Shown in pieces: positions 9,036-17,015 of a stretch of DNA of 49,081 bases. This DNA is from Clostridium sartagoforme AAU1 (GTDB lineage Bacteria > Bacillota > Clostridia > Clostridiales > Clostridiaceae): NCBI RefSeq assembly GCF_000401215.1, contig NZ_ASRV01000225.1, positions 1-49,081 of the forward strand, in the 5' to 3' direction. Under the pieces are notes generated by a model. It searched no databases, was not told where the DNA came from, and saw only the letters and a list, made by a program, of their open reading frames with translations. A program made the position numbers and the translations under genes. Every line of letters starts with the position of its first letter. Positions within the stretch are counted from its first letter, which is position 1.

Positions 9036-9073
9036 AAAAAATAGGAGCGCTCCTTTTAGGACGCTCCTATTTA
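9036..9073 (-). terminator. strong terminator used as the intron target
   Basis: AAATAGGAGCG pairs with CGCTCCTATTT, extended inward by TCCT/AGGA, and on the minus strand is followed by TTTTTT and then directly by the first G of the intron. Before the insertion it would have served the minus-strand transcript above it and possibly the convergent ferritin gene. Confidence 0.88.
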
Positions 9074-9225
9074 AATATAAGAAAGTATAAAGGTTTTTGA
9101 AATTTAGGTAATTTCTTTATACCACGACTTTATCATTTCAATGTATAAAAACAGTTTCACTTTATACTTTCCTACCTTTACTTTTCAAGTGGCAATATTA
9201 AGTTTATATTGACTTGAAGTGAAAG
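9074..9225 (-). ncRNA. candidate structured RNA or 3' UTR upstream of the intron-target terminator
   Basis: This gene-free stretch holds nested inverted repeats: a perfect 12-bp pair GAAAGTATAAAG (9081-9092) / CTTTATACTTTC (9160-9171), an inner TTTATAC/GTATAAA pair, and a separate 7-bp pair TTCAAGT/ACTTGAA (9184-9218). On the minus strand it ends in the strong terminator at 9036-9073. It may be a processed 3' UTR of the small membrane protein gene, or an independent small RNA. No promoter was identified, and it does not match a family I can name. Confidence 0.35.
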
Positions 9226-9254
9226 CAGACCATGAATAAACTTACTCTCTTAGC

Positions 9255-9635
9255 CTACTTTATTTTATTTAATATTTCAATTCTTTTAGCTTCATATTCA
9301 ATCTCGCTTATAATTCCATCATCTCTTAGCGATTTTAATTTTCTTAATTTCTCTTCAAAGTCTAATTCTTTTTCTTGATTTATATTATTTTCAAAATTTC
9401 TATCATGGTATCCATCTGATTCTATATAAATTTCTTCACTTGGTATTCCTTTTTCACTAAATACATTTATACCATTAGTTATAGTTATTCCAACTGCCAT
9501 GGATGTCCAAAAAAATCCGAATAGTCCAAATTGAGGTATTACTATAAATATACCTATTAAAACAAATATTATTCCACCTATAAACCCTGGAATAGAAGCT
9601 TGCCTACTAGGCTTAATTTTAATATTTTTTCTCAT
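9255..9635 (-). CDS. small membrane protein with C-terminal SHOCT domain
   Basis: A 126-residue protein with a basic N-terminus, two hydrophobic helices (about residues 16-33 and 35-55), and a C-terminal SHOCT motif (about 90-125) in which LRDDGIISEIEYEAKR is the hallmark. SHOCT is a short oligomerisation or binding motif found at the ends of many membrane proteins. The start follows AAGGT, a weak ribosome site. Its transcript probably continues through the hairpin-rich stretch to the terminator at 9036-9073. The specific function is unknown. Confidence 0.7.
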   Translation of the reverse strand: MRKNIKIKPSRQASIPGFIGGIIFVLIGIFIVIPQFGLFGFFWTSMAVGITITNGINVFSEKGIPSEEIYIESDGYHDRNFENNINQEKELDFEEKLRKLKSLRDDGIISEIEYEAKRIEILNKIK

Positions 9636-9759
9636 AACTTATACCTTACCCTTATATTATTCTATTACATTATAGCATTTTAAAAGGATTTTATCATAAG
9701 CTTTTAATATAAAATCTACTCTATCCATATATATTAAGTATTTATTAAATACCCTAATA

Positions 9760-10296
9760 TTAGAAACCTTTTTTTATTACTTCATCAAAAATATATTCGT
9801 ATATATATATCTTATGAGAAAAAGACATTACTGTAGATCTAACAACTTCCGATTCTCTAGTAACTCTTCTTGCAGAACTAGGTTCAGAAAAATTTCTTGT
9901 ATCAAAAACAGCCTTTAGAGACTTTTCTAGTTCTACACAAAAAAAGTCATACGCTTCTTCTATAGGGCAAGTATTTATTTGACCTCTTATTAAATTACAT
10001 ATTTCTTGTATAGTAAAAACCTGCTTTAATATACAAACTATAATTAAATATGCTAGATGCTTTTCATTATATTTTTTATCTTTTGGAGGAGAAACTACCT
10101 TTTGCTTAACATAATTATTAAGCATTGTCGGAGTAATTAGCCTTTCACTATGTCTTACATTAATTCCTTTTAATACATTTTCTATATATTCAATAACTTG
10201 CTCCTTATATAGTGGAACTTTAGGGAGTTCATTGTATCTTGGACAATGGAATTCTAAAATATTCCTCATTAGATTCTCACTTTTCCCTTTATTCAT
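9760..10296 (-). CDS. DUF1836 domain protein
   Basis: A 178-residue protein of the DUF1836 family, common in Firmicutes. Residues about 45-100 hold a MerR-like helix-turn-helix, with YVKQKVVSPPKDKKYNEKHL resembling the recognition and wing region of MerR-type regulators, so DNA binding is a reasonable guess. I placed the start at the ATG at 10296, which has TAGGAG 7 nt upstream, rather than the TTG seven codons earlier that abuts the degV stop. It is the second gene of an operon with degV, 21 nt apart. Confidence 0.72.
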   Translation of the reverse strand: MNKGKSENLMRNILEFHCPRYNELPKVPLYKEQVIEYIENVLKGINVRHSERLITPTMLNNYVKQKVVSPPKDKKYNEKHLAYLIIVCILKQVFTIQEICNLIRGQINTCPIEEAYDFFCVELEKSLKAVFDTRNFSEPSSARRVTRESEVVRSTVMSFSHKIYIYEYIFDEVIKKGF

Positions 10297-10317
10297 ATTT
10301 CTTCTCCTATGAATCAA

Positions 10318-11169
10318 TTATTTTAATAAATCATGCTTTTTTATTACTTGTATAGCAACACAACCTGGACCTCCTTGTGTTGTAAATACAGGACTTAGCA
10401 ACTTAATTTCTATTTCTATATTTTTAATTGCTTCTAATATAATTTCCTTAGCTTCATGTGCTAAATCTTCTTTGCAGGCATGAGAAATATAGATTTTATA
10501 ACTAGAATCAATATTCCATTCTAAAAAAGCTTCACTTATCTTTTTCATAGCTTTTTTATATGTACGTTTAGTAGCAAATTTTATAAGAGATTTACAATCT
10601 TCTGCTAAAGTCATAACCGGTACTAATTTTATTGCACTACCAATTTTACCAACTATAGATGATATCCTGCCCCCTCTTACTAAAAAGTCAAAATCGTGCG
10701 GAATTAAAAATGATTTTGATGTTTCGATAATTTCTTTTAATTCTTTTACTATTTCATCTTTTGTATAACTAGCTTCTGAAAGCTTTACTGCTAAATCTAC
10801 CAAATATCTATGTGGTCCACATAAAGTTTTAGAATTTATAACCTCTATACGGTCTGGATTGTTATCCATATTTTTTGCCATGCATGCTGAATTATATGTA
10901 CCTGACAGACCATCTGCCATAGAAATATTTATTATTTCATCATCTGGATATTTACTATATATATCTAGAACTTCTCCAATAGATGGTTGAGATGACTTAG
11001 GAATATGTCCTTGGTTTATTATATCAATAAAGTCTTCTGTATTAATGTCTTCATATTCTCTATATGTTTTATTATTAATGCTAACTGTAAGTGGTGCAAT
11101 ATCGATTTTATTAGCTTGTCCTTCTTTGATAGAATAAAGAGTTGATGAATCTGATACAATTTTAATCAT
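10318..11169 (-). CDS. DegV-family fatty-acid-binding protein (FakB type)
   Basis: A 283-residue member of the DegV family, which binds a fatty acid and presents it to a FakA kinase in Gram-positive bacteria. Typical features are the N-terminal KIVSDSS strand, the TSQPS-like KSSQPSIGE loop (about residues 58-66), the SDGLSGTY-type loop ADGLSGTYNSA (about 84-94), and the RGGRISS motif (about 165) that lines the lipid pocket. The start follows GGAGAT. It leads a two-gene operon with a DUF1836 protein. No fakA is in the window. Which fatty acid it binds cannot be told. Confidence 0.88.
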   Translation of the reverse strand: MIKIVSDSSTLYSIKEGQANKIDIAPLTVSINNKTYREYEDINTEDFIDIINQGHIPKSSQPSIGEVLDIYSKYPDDEIINISMADGLSGTYNSACMAKNMDNNPDRIEVINSKTLCGPHRYLVDLAVKLSEASYTKDEIVKELKEIIETSKSFLIPHDFDFLVRGGRISSIVGKIGSAIKLVPVMTLAEDCKSLIKFATKRTYKKAMKKISEAFLEWNIDSSYKIYISHACKEDLAHEAKEIILEAIKNIEIEIKLLSPVFTTQGGPGCVAIQVIKKHDLLK

Positions 11170-11556
11170 ATTTTATCTCCAATTTCGTATATTAATCTAA
11201 TATATATAGTTTTTAAAACTATATGTTTCAGATTAACATACTAAGTTATTGATGTCAATGATAATTATGTAAACATTTTAATAATTCCTTCTAAACTATA
11301 CTATTTATCTTAATTTAATTGATGAAAATAAAATCAATTATTAAAAACTTATTTAAGCTAATATAGAAATTGTATCAACTTTCCCAGTTTAATAATAAAT
11401 ACTACCTTTTATCAATTTGTCATAATATTCTATATTTTTCTTTAATACTTCGATATTAAATCTATATTTTATTACCAAATCATTACTTTTCACATTTTGA
11501 TTTTATTTTGCTTATTAAGTAAACTCATTGTAATAAACCAAAGGAGGATGATGCAT

Positions 11557-11583
11557 ATGTGGGGCTTTGAAATTAAGCTCTAG
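11557..11583 (+). CDS. possible 8-residue leader peptide upstream of L25
   Basis: ATG TGG GGC TTT GAA ATT AAG CTC TAG lies exactly 9 nt behind a perfect AGGAGG (11542-11547), a better ribosome site than that of L25 itself. The peptide would be MWGFEIKL. Its stop codon sits at the top of the first arm of a long hairpin. The same frame after the TAG continues open for 17 hydrophobic codons to the next TAG at 11635. It may be a regulatory leader ORF or the remains of a small toxin-like gene. Confidence 0.35.
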   Translation: MWGFEIKL

Positions 11584-11645
11584 GTGTGGTTGCATAAATA
11601 TCTCATATTTATAAGTACAATCACCTTAACTTTATAGAGCTTAAT
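11572..11645 (+). promoter_or_regulatory. long structured leader hairpin upstream of L25
   Basis: Three stacked stems can be drawn: ATTAAGCTCTA/TAGAGCTTAAT (11 bp), AGGTG-TG-GTTG/CAATCACCT (9 pairs with a 2-nt bulge), and TAAATAT/ATATTTA around a CTC loop. No U-run follows, so it is not a terminator. It ends about 40 nt before the L25 start, where it could control translation or mRNA stability. Confidence 0.5.
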
Positions 11646-11686
11646 GATTATTATCAAATATAAAGTTAATGAAAGAGGTATTTATT

Positions 11687-12235
11687 ATGTCAAATTTAGC
11701 ATTTAAAGTATATGAAAGAAATGTAAAGACAAATCAAAGTAAATTAAGAAAAACTGGTCAAATTCCAGGGATAATATATGGAGAGTTCCTTGATAATACT
11801 ATTCCTATAAAAATGTGTAATGCAGAACTTAGAAGAATGCTTAGAAAAAATAATAGTGGATCTATTATAGAAATTGAATTAGATAATAAAAAATTTAATT
11901 GCGTGGTTAAAGATGTTCAGAAAAATAATCTACATGAAATATTACATGTAGATTTTCAATATATTAAACCAAATGAAGTTATAAAAATGAGAATTCCTAT
12001 TAAAATTATTGGACAAGAAAATTTAGAATCTAAGAGATTGACATTGGAAACTCATAATTTGTTTATAGATTTACAAGGAAATGTTGAAAAAATTCCTGAA
12101 TCAATCGAAATTAATGTTGCTGATATGAAAGCTGATGATAAAGTATTTATTGAAGATATTGTTATTCCACAGGAAATAACAATTTTAACTGATTCTAAAA
12201 CTTTATTGGCTGTTGTAAGTAGCCAAATTGTTTAG
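11687..12235 (+). CDS. rplY: 50S ribosomal protein L25 / general stress protein Ctc
   Basis: A 182-residue long-form L25 (TL5/Ctc type) that binds the loop E region of 5S rRNA. The N-terminal L25 domain (about 1-90) includes RKTGQIPGIIYG, and the C-terminal beta domain (about 95-180) has the usual IPIKIIGQE and DKVFIEDI segments. I placed the start at the ATG at 11687, 9 nt after AAGAGG, six codons inside the longest frame. A stand-alone gene behind a structured leader, convergent with an S4 gene. In Bacillus the homologue is stress-induced; here the regulation is unknown. Confidence 0.92.
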   Translation: MSNLAFKVYERNVKTNQSKLRKTGQIPGIIYGEFLDNTIPIKMCNAELRRMLRKNNSGSIIEIELDNKKFNCVVKDVQKNNLHEILHVDFQYIKPNEVIKMRIPIKIIGQENLESKRLTLETHNLFIDLQGNVEKIPESIEINVADMKADDKVFIEDIVIPQEITILTDSKTLLAVVSSQIV

Positions 12236-12255
12236 TTCTATAGTTTATTTATAAA

Positions 12256-12288
12256 AAAAAAGCTATACACTGCACTGTATAGCTTTTT
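12256..12288. terminator. bidirectional terminator between L25 and S4
   Basis: AAAAAGCTATACA pairs with TGTATAGCTTTTT across a 7-nt loop, with A/T runs on both sides, so it can end transcription from both convergent ribosomal protein genes. Confidence 0.88.
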
Positions 12289-12359
12289 CCATGGCAAAAT
12301 ATACTTTAATTTTAAGAAGTATGAACCGTACAATATTGCTAGAATAATTAACAAAATGA

Positions 12360-12953
12360 CTATCTAGAATAAAACTCAACTATTAGATTTTCATTGATCA
12401 TTATTGGTAATTCATTTCTTTGTGGATATCTAGTATAAACAGCCTTAAATTCATCTAAGTTAGATTCAATATAAGGTAAAGTATTTACATGAGCTTTTAT
12501 GTTTTCAATATAGTTTGGAGATTTTCGTGCTTTTTCTGTTAATGAGATATTTGTTCCTGGTTCTACCTTATATGATGGAATATCAACTTTGTTTCCATTA
12601 ACTAAGATATGTCCATGATTGACCATTTGTCTTGCTGCCCTAATAGAATTAGCAAAACCCATTCTGTATACAAGATTATCTAGTCTTGATTCCAATCTTA
12701 TTAATAAAGCTTCTCCTGTTGTGCCTTCTTTAGTTTTAAAAGCATCTTCAACATATTTTCTAAATTGTTTTTCTAAAACCCCATAGTAAGCTCTTAATCT
12801 TTGCTTTTCTAATAGTCTAACTCCATATTCAGATAATTTTTTATCTGCTCTACTTGTTCCCTTAACAGCTCTATTCATAGCTTTTGGATGTCCTGAAACA
12901 TTTAAGCCAAGTCTTCTACACTGTTTAAATCTTGGGCCTCTTTCTCTAGCCAT
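12360..12953 (-). CDS. rpsD: 30S ribosomal protein S4, zinc-free paralogue
   Basis: A 197-residue S4 that begins [10 protein letters not shown]. The ATG at 12953 has AGGAGG 8 nt upstream; the longer frame adds 15 codons without a ribosome site. S4 nucleates 30S assembly by binding the 16S 5' domain. The S4 RNA-binding domain lies at about residues 87-150 ([22 protein letters not shown]). The N-terminus keeps only one cysteine (Cys12) of the zinc cluster, so this is the C-minus form. It stands alone, not beside rpsK/rpoA, which suggests a second S4 copy. Confidence 0.93.
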   Translation of the reverse strand: MARERGPRFKQCRRLGLNVSGHPKAMNRAVKGTSRADKKLSEYGVRLLEKQRLRAYYGVLEKQFRKYVEDAFKTKEGTTGEALLIRLESRLDNLVYRMGFANSIRAARQMVNHGHILVNGNKVDIPSYKVEPGTNISLTEKARKSPNYIENIKAHVNTLPYIESNLDEFKAVYTRYPQRNELPIMINENLIVEFYSR

Positions 12954-13173
12954 GGTTTTCCTCCTCTTTAAAATTAAATTATGGGATAATAATATCACAC
13001 TTCTTTAATAATTGAAAATAATTATCATTTGATTCTAAGACGATTATATTAATTTATTTTTATTTTTCTTGTATTTACTCACTAATTGATAATATTTATC
13101 AATTATTTCATTTAATTTAGTAATCCTTAAATCTTTATTTTATCACTACTATCATGTTAATAACTTATTATAT

Positions 13174-14157
13174 TTAATCATTTTTATTTTTTAAACAATC
13201 TTCAGGATTTAACTTTACTCTTTTCCATTTTCCATTACTATCTTGAATATATTGAGCTACTTCTACATCATAGTCATTAGTTAAAGTATAAAATTGTATT
13301 TTATAGTTTTTATTATCATTTCCAAGGAAATATAAATTCTTGATATATCCATTCACTTCTGTTTTGTTCATCTCTTTAATAAACTTGCACCAATCTCCGT
13401 ATTCTATTTGAACTTTTGATTCTGCATCATATACCCATCCGTGATATGGCGCACAAAGATAATTTTCGGGTGTTATGTTTATATTAGATATCTTATATTC
13501 ATTTTTTATTTTACTCAACTCTATAAATCCATAATAATAAGTAAAACTGGCAACATTATTTTCTAAAGCTTGTATTGCTTCTATTTCATAAAAGTATTTA
13601 ATATCATCATTATCACTTGGTACTTCTCTAAATTTTATTAAGCTTATATGAAATATATTAGAAAATGAATCTTTGTATTTTTTGAAACTTATCTTCGCTT
13701 TATATTCATCATCAAAAAGGTTATAAGCTATTTTATAAGGCTTATCCCCATCCCCTAATGAACCGCAGCCTATATATTTACCATTCACAGGATTAGCTGC
13801 TTCTCTTAATAAAGAAAAGTAATTTAAAATTGTATTCTCTGGACTATTTATGAATTTCATTGGTATTGATATATCATTGAATTTATTATCATAATAATTA
13901 TTAATAAGTTCATTAATTTCTTCGTTGTTATTTAATACAGGAAGTTTTGATGGTCTAAAGTATTTTTCATTATCCAATACATTCACTACTTCCTTTTCAT
14001 GTTGTTCTTCTAGCTTTTCATTTATGAGAAATGCTCCAACAATAAAATCCCTTTTATTATTTAGTATTACGTATTTATAAAATATAAGCCCAAAACATAA
14101 TAAAACTAATAAAAATAATAAAAAATAACTTTTTCTCTTCTTAATATAAATTATCAT
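13174..14157 (-). CDS. membrane-anchored protein of unknown function
   Basis: About 327 residues. A basic start (IYIKKRKS) and one hydrophobic segment (about residues 9-32) form an uncleaved anchor or signal, and the remainder is predicted to lie outside the membrane. I chose the ATG at 14157, which has GGAGAG 7 nt upstream; that ribosome site lies inside the longer frame. The exported part is rich in Tyr, Asn and Lys and contains the segment PENTILNYFSLLREAANPVNG, which resembles the start of NTF2-like/DUF4829-type extracytoplasmic domains. That likeness is weak. It stands alone and I do not recognise a function. Confidence 0.6.
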   Translation of the reverse strand: MIIYIKKRKSYFLLFLLVLLCFGLIFYKYVILNNKRDFIVGAFLINEKLEEQHEKEVVNVLDNEKYFRPSKLPVLNNNEEINELINNYYDNKFNDISIPMKFINSPENTILNYFSLLREAANPVNGKYIGCGSLGDGDKPYKIAYNLFDDEYKAKISFKKYKDSFSNIFHISLIKFREVPSDNDDIKYFYEIEAIQALENNVASFTYYYGFIELSKIKNEYKISNINITPENYLCAPYHGWVYDAESKVQIEYGDWCKFIKEMNKTEVNGYIKNLYFLGNDNKNYKIQFYTLTNDYDVEVAQYIQDSNGKWKRVKLNPEDCLKNKND

Positions 14158-14238
14158 TAACATACTCTCCATTTAATATACTTACTAAATATATTATTAT
14201 GTTTATTCTATTAATATATTAAAATTACTTAATCTATG

Positions 14239-14275
14239 AAAAAAACTATGACTACCACTGTAATCATAGCTTTTT
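14239..14275 (-). terminator. terminator of the DsbA-family gene
   Basis: CTATGATTAC pairs with GTAGTCATAG (one mismatch) right after the stop, and the minus strand then runs TTTTTTT. Confidence 0.8.
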
Positions 14276-14278
14276 AAT

Positions 14279-14965
14279 CTAATTACTTTTATTTTCAACA
14301 TTACTTTTCTTGTTCAAATCAATAAAAGCTTTCTCATCTTCCATCACTTTATTTAAAGCTCTTATAAATAATTCAGTAGGTTGAGCTCCTGATACTGTAA
14401 ATTTTTCATTAAGTATAAAGAATGGTACTGCATTTATTCCATAACGTCCTGCTAACTCTTCGTCACTTCTTACGCAATCACTATATTTATTAGTATTTAA
14501 TATACTTATAGCTTCTTCTTTATTTAAGCCAATACTTTTTGCTATTTCAGCTAAAGTATTAAAATCACTTACATTTCTAGAGTCTGTAAAATATGCTTTG
14601 AATAAAGCTTCTGTCATTTCTTCCATTTTTCCATGCTCTTTAGCAAAATGGATCATTCTATGAGCATCAAAAGAATTTGTTGGTATTAAGGTATCAAAAT
14701 TATATTCTAATCCCAGCTCTTTTGCTTGACTTACTATATTATCATTATTTAACTTAGCTTCTTCATAGGTAATTCCATACTTACTAGAAATAAGTTCATG
14801 TATATTTTTATCATTATGTTTTGATGCATTAGGGTTTAGTTCAAAACTACGATATATAACTTCTACCTCTTCCTTTTTATCAAAACTTTCCAAAGCTGCT
14901 TCAAATTTACGTTTTCCTATATAACAAAATGGACAAAATATATCTGACCAAATTTCAACTTTCAT
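14279..14965 (-). CDS. DsbA-family (FrnE-like) thiol oxidoreductase
   Basis: A 228-residue cytoplasmic thioredoxin-fold protein of the FrnE/DsbA-like group. The redox motif is Cys11-Pro-Phe-Cys14 in WSDIFCPFCYIGKRKFE, directly after the first beta strand. The helical insertion of DsbA-like proteins follows (about 60-160), and the cis-proline strand is seen in GINAVPFFI (about 185-193). There is no signal peptide, so it works in the cytoplasm, possibly as a disulfide isomerase or glutathione-independent reductase. It starts at an ATG behind AAGGAGG. A nitroreductase gene lies just upstream on the same strand (about 57 nt), so the two may be co-transcribed. Confidence 0.87.
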   Translation of the reverse strand: MKVEIWSDIFCPFCYIGKRKFEAALESFDKKEEVEVIYRSFELNPNASKHNDKNIHELISSKYGITYEEAKLNNDNIVSQAKELGLEYNFDTLIPTNSFDAHRMIHFAKEHGKMEEMTEALFKAYFTDSRNVSDFNTLAEIAKSIGLNKEEAISILNTNKYSDCVRSDEELAGRYGINAVPFFILNEKFTVSGAQPTELFIRALNKVMEDEKAFIDLNKKSNVENKSN

Positions 14966-15021
14966 TTTTATTCCTCCTTACTATGCAAAATAATTTACTA
15001 CTTTAATAAATTTATTATTAA

Positions 15022-15843
15022 TTACATCCAACTTATTTCCGCAATTTTTCTTGGTGTTGTTCTTAAATATTTTATATTAGGATATCCAATAACCATACAA
15101 GTTACGATTTGTTTACTTTCATCTAATCCTAAATAATCCATTATCTTTTTATTCCCTTGTGCTGCCCTTATAAAGAATCCACTAAAGAACGTTCCAAGTC
15201 CCAAAGCATTAGTCATAAGTTCCATATTTGAAGATGCAAGTGCACCATTTACTTGAGAGTTAGATATCACAAGTACTACTGCTGGTGCATTAAAGAATAC
15301 TCTGTCTCCCTTTTTAGGATTTACTTTATAATCTTCATACATTTTTACCCACATTTCTGCATAAGTTTTAAATTTTATAGTTTCTTCATTTAAGTTATTT
15401 AGTAATTCTTGTCCCATTTGACTTAAACTTTCCAAGATCATTTCTCTTAGTTTATCAATTCCATTTTTTATAACCACATAAGAAACATCTTGACTATTAC
15501 TTCCTGTTTGAGTAAATCTACCAGCTTCTATTATTTTTTGAAGTTTTTCATTTTCTACATCTTTATCTTTAAAATTTCTTATACTTCGTCTAAACTTAAT
15601 GAAATTAAGTAAATTTTCTTCATTGACTTCAAACTCTTCTTTATTGTATTCCTTCACATCTTCCATTTTATATTCATTTGTTGAAACTGCATTCCTAGGA
15701 CAAACCGCTATACAGTGTCCGCATTTAATGCACGTTATATTATTTATATTTGCTTTTCCATTAACTAGATTTATATCTCTTACAATACAATCATTAACAC
15801 ATAAACTACATCCAATACATTTTTCTTTATCTACTTTCATCAT
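15022..15843 (-). CDS. ferredoxin-nitroreductase fusion protein
   Basis: A 273-residue flavoprotein. The N-terminus holds two [4Fe-4S] ferredoxin motifs (Cys9, 12, 15, 19 and Cys38, 41, 44, 48), followed from about residue 83 by an FMN-dependent nitroreductase domain that opens with FIKFRRSIRNFKDKDVE. Such fusions feed electrons from ferredoxin-type clusters to FMN and reduce nitro compounds, quinones or flavins in anaerobes. Two adjacent ATGs at the start follow GGGGA. It is divergent from a LysR-type gene with a perfect palindrome between, so control by that regulator, perhaps in response to electrophiles, is likely. Confidence 0.9.
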   Translation of the reverse strand: MMKVDKEKCIGCSLCVNDCIVRDINLVNGKANINNITCIKCGHCIAVCPRNAVSTNEYKMEDVKEYNKEEFEVNEENLLNFIKFRRSIRNFKDKDVENEKLQKIIEAGRFTQTGSNSQDVSYVVIKNGIDKLREMILESLSQMGQELLNNLNEETIKFKTYAEMWVKMYEDYKVNPKKGDRVFFNAPAVVLVISNSQVNGALASSNMELMTNALGLGTFFSGFFIRAAQGNKKIMDYLGLDESKQIVTCMVIGYPNIKYLRTTPRKIAEISWM

Positions 15844-15983
15844 AATATATTCCCCACTTTATTTTGACATAACTATAAATTAATTTTATAATTATTTTAT
15901 ATTATTAGTTTAATTCAAAAGCTTATATTGTGATTATATCATCCAAAAGTTACATATGTCTAATTGATATTTTTCATAAAATC

Positions 15984-15998
15984 ATAACTAATAGTTAT
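15984..15998. promoter_or_regulatory. LysR-type operator (T-N11-A palindrome)
   Basis: ATAACTA-A-TAGTTAT is a perfect 7+7 palindrome with the T-N11-A form of LysR boxes. It lies in the divergent region, about 60 nt before the LysR start and 140 nt before the nitroreductase start. Confidence 0.6.
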
Positions 15999-16059
15999 AG
16001 TTATTATACTATCAATATAACTTGAAAAATGCTTATGTTATTTAATTAAGGAGAATAAA

Positions 16060-16935
16060 ATGAATCTACAACAATTAGAGTACTTTAAAACAATAGCACA
16101 AACCGAAAACTTTACAACTGCATCTAATTTGTTATCAGTAAGTCAACCTGCCTTAAGTAAAGCAATTTCAAAACTTGAAGAAGAATTAGAAGTTCCTTTA
16201 TTTGAAAAGAATGGTCGTAACATTAAGCTTACACGATTCGGAAAAATGTTTTTACTTCATACAAATGCAGCTTTACTTGAAATAAATAAAGGTATAAAAG
16301 AATTAAAGGAAATAACAAATCCTAATACAGGCAGTATTTCTATTTCATCTACCTCTAGCATAGGAACATATTTTATGCCTTTTATAATAAGTGATTTCTT
16401 GAATAAAAATCCTAATACTAAATTTCAATTTAATCATGAATCAGTACAAAATATAATATGCGATTTAAAATCTAGAAAAATAGACTTAGGATTTTATGAA
16501 TGTATAGAAAATATCATTATACCTTCTGAAATTGAATCAATCCCCATAAGAAAAGAAGAATATGTATTAATAGTTCCCAAAAATCATTATCTTTCAAATA
16601 AATCTAAAATATCCTTAAAAGAATTAGCCAATGAATCTTTTGTTGCCTTTTGCATAGATAATAAAGATAAGATGATTTCATACTCTGAGTTCTTAGGTTA
16701 TATTCCTAAAATATCAATAAGACCTAGTGAAGCAAGTATGTTGGAGGGATTAGTAGCGGCAGGTGCGGGAATATCTATAGTTCCTAATACACCTATTATA
16801 AACACAAACGTTGTTTCTATATTAAAAATAGAAGAGAAGATTAAAGATAAAACGATTTATATGGGATGGCTTAAAAATGCTTATATGTCACCTATAGCAA
16901 AAATATTTAAGGAATTTGTAATTTCAACTCTTTAA
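16060..16935 (+). CDS. LysR-family transcriptional regulator
   Basis: A 291-residue regulator. The N-terminal winged helix-turn-helix (about residues 1-60) begins MNLQQLEYFKTIAQTENFT and contains LSVSQPALSKAISKLE, the classical LysR HTH. The effector domain (about 90-290) is a periplasmic-binding-like fold with the usual GISIVPNTP turn. It belongs to the group resembling CynR/GltC-type activators. It starts at an ATG behind AAGGAG. Divergent from the ferredoxin-nitroreductase, which is its probable target, along with its own gene. The inducer is unknown. Confidence 0.9.
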   Translation: MNLQQLEYFKTIAQTENFTTASNLLSVSQPALSKAISKLEEELEVPLFEKNGRNIKLTRFGKMFLLHTNAALLEINKGIKELKEITNPNTGSISISSTSSIGTYFMPFIISDFLNKNPNTKFQFNHESVQNIICDLKSRKIDLGFYECIENIIIPSEIESIPIRKEEYVLIVPKNHYLSNKSKISLKELANESFVAFCIDNKDKMISYSEFLGYIPKISIRPSEASMLEGLVAAGAGISIVPNTPIINTNVVSILKIEEKIKDKTIYMGWLKNAYMSPIAKIFKEFVISTL

Positions 16936-16965
16936 AATAGTATATATGTGGCTTTAGATATAACT

Positions 16966-17005
16966 AAAGTAGTATATAACATTATTATATTATATACTAC
17001 TTTTT
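16966..17005. terminator. bidirectional terminator
   Basis: AAAGTAGTATATAA pairs with TTATATACTACTTT, followed by TTTTTCTT on the plus strand. It separates the convergent LysR and HMA genes. Confidence 0.82.
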
Positions 17006-17015
17006 CTTCTAATAA

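Larger units (their letters stand above)
11170..11686. other. 517-bp intergenic region between degV and L25
   Basis: Next to degV it contains a 10-bp palindrome, ATATAGTTTT/AAAACTATAT, at about 11204-11224, within the likely promoter region of that operon. The middle part is featureless AT-rich DNA. From 11542 on it holds the ribosome site, short ORF and hairpin described separately as the L25 leader. No consensus promoter could be fixed for L25. Confidence 0.5.

Noticed and set aside
9074-9225. 6S RNA (ssrS)
   Set aside because: There are long stems, but I cannot see the typical single central bubble; left as an unnamed candidate RNA.
11557-11637. Read-through of the TAG in the L25 leader as pyrrolysine or a split toxin
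   Set aside because: No evidence for pyrrolysine genes in the window, and the hairpin overlaps the frame; mentioned only as a possibility for decay.
12954-12998. Longer S4 start with 15 extra codons
   Set aside because: The added residues do not match S4 and lack a ribosome site; the ATG at 12953 has AGGAGG.
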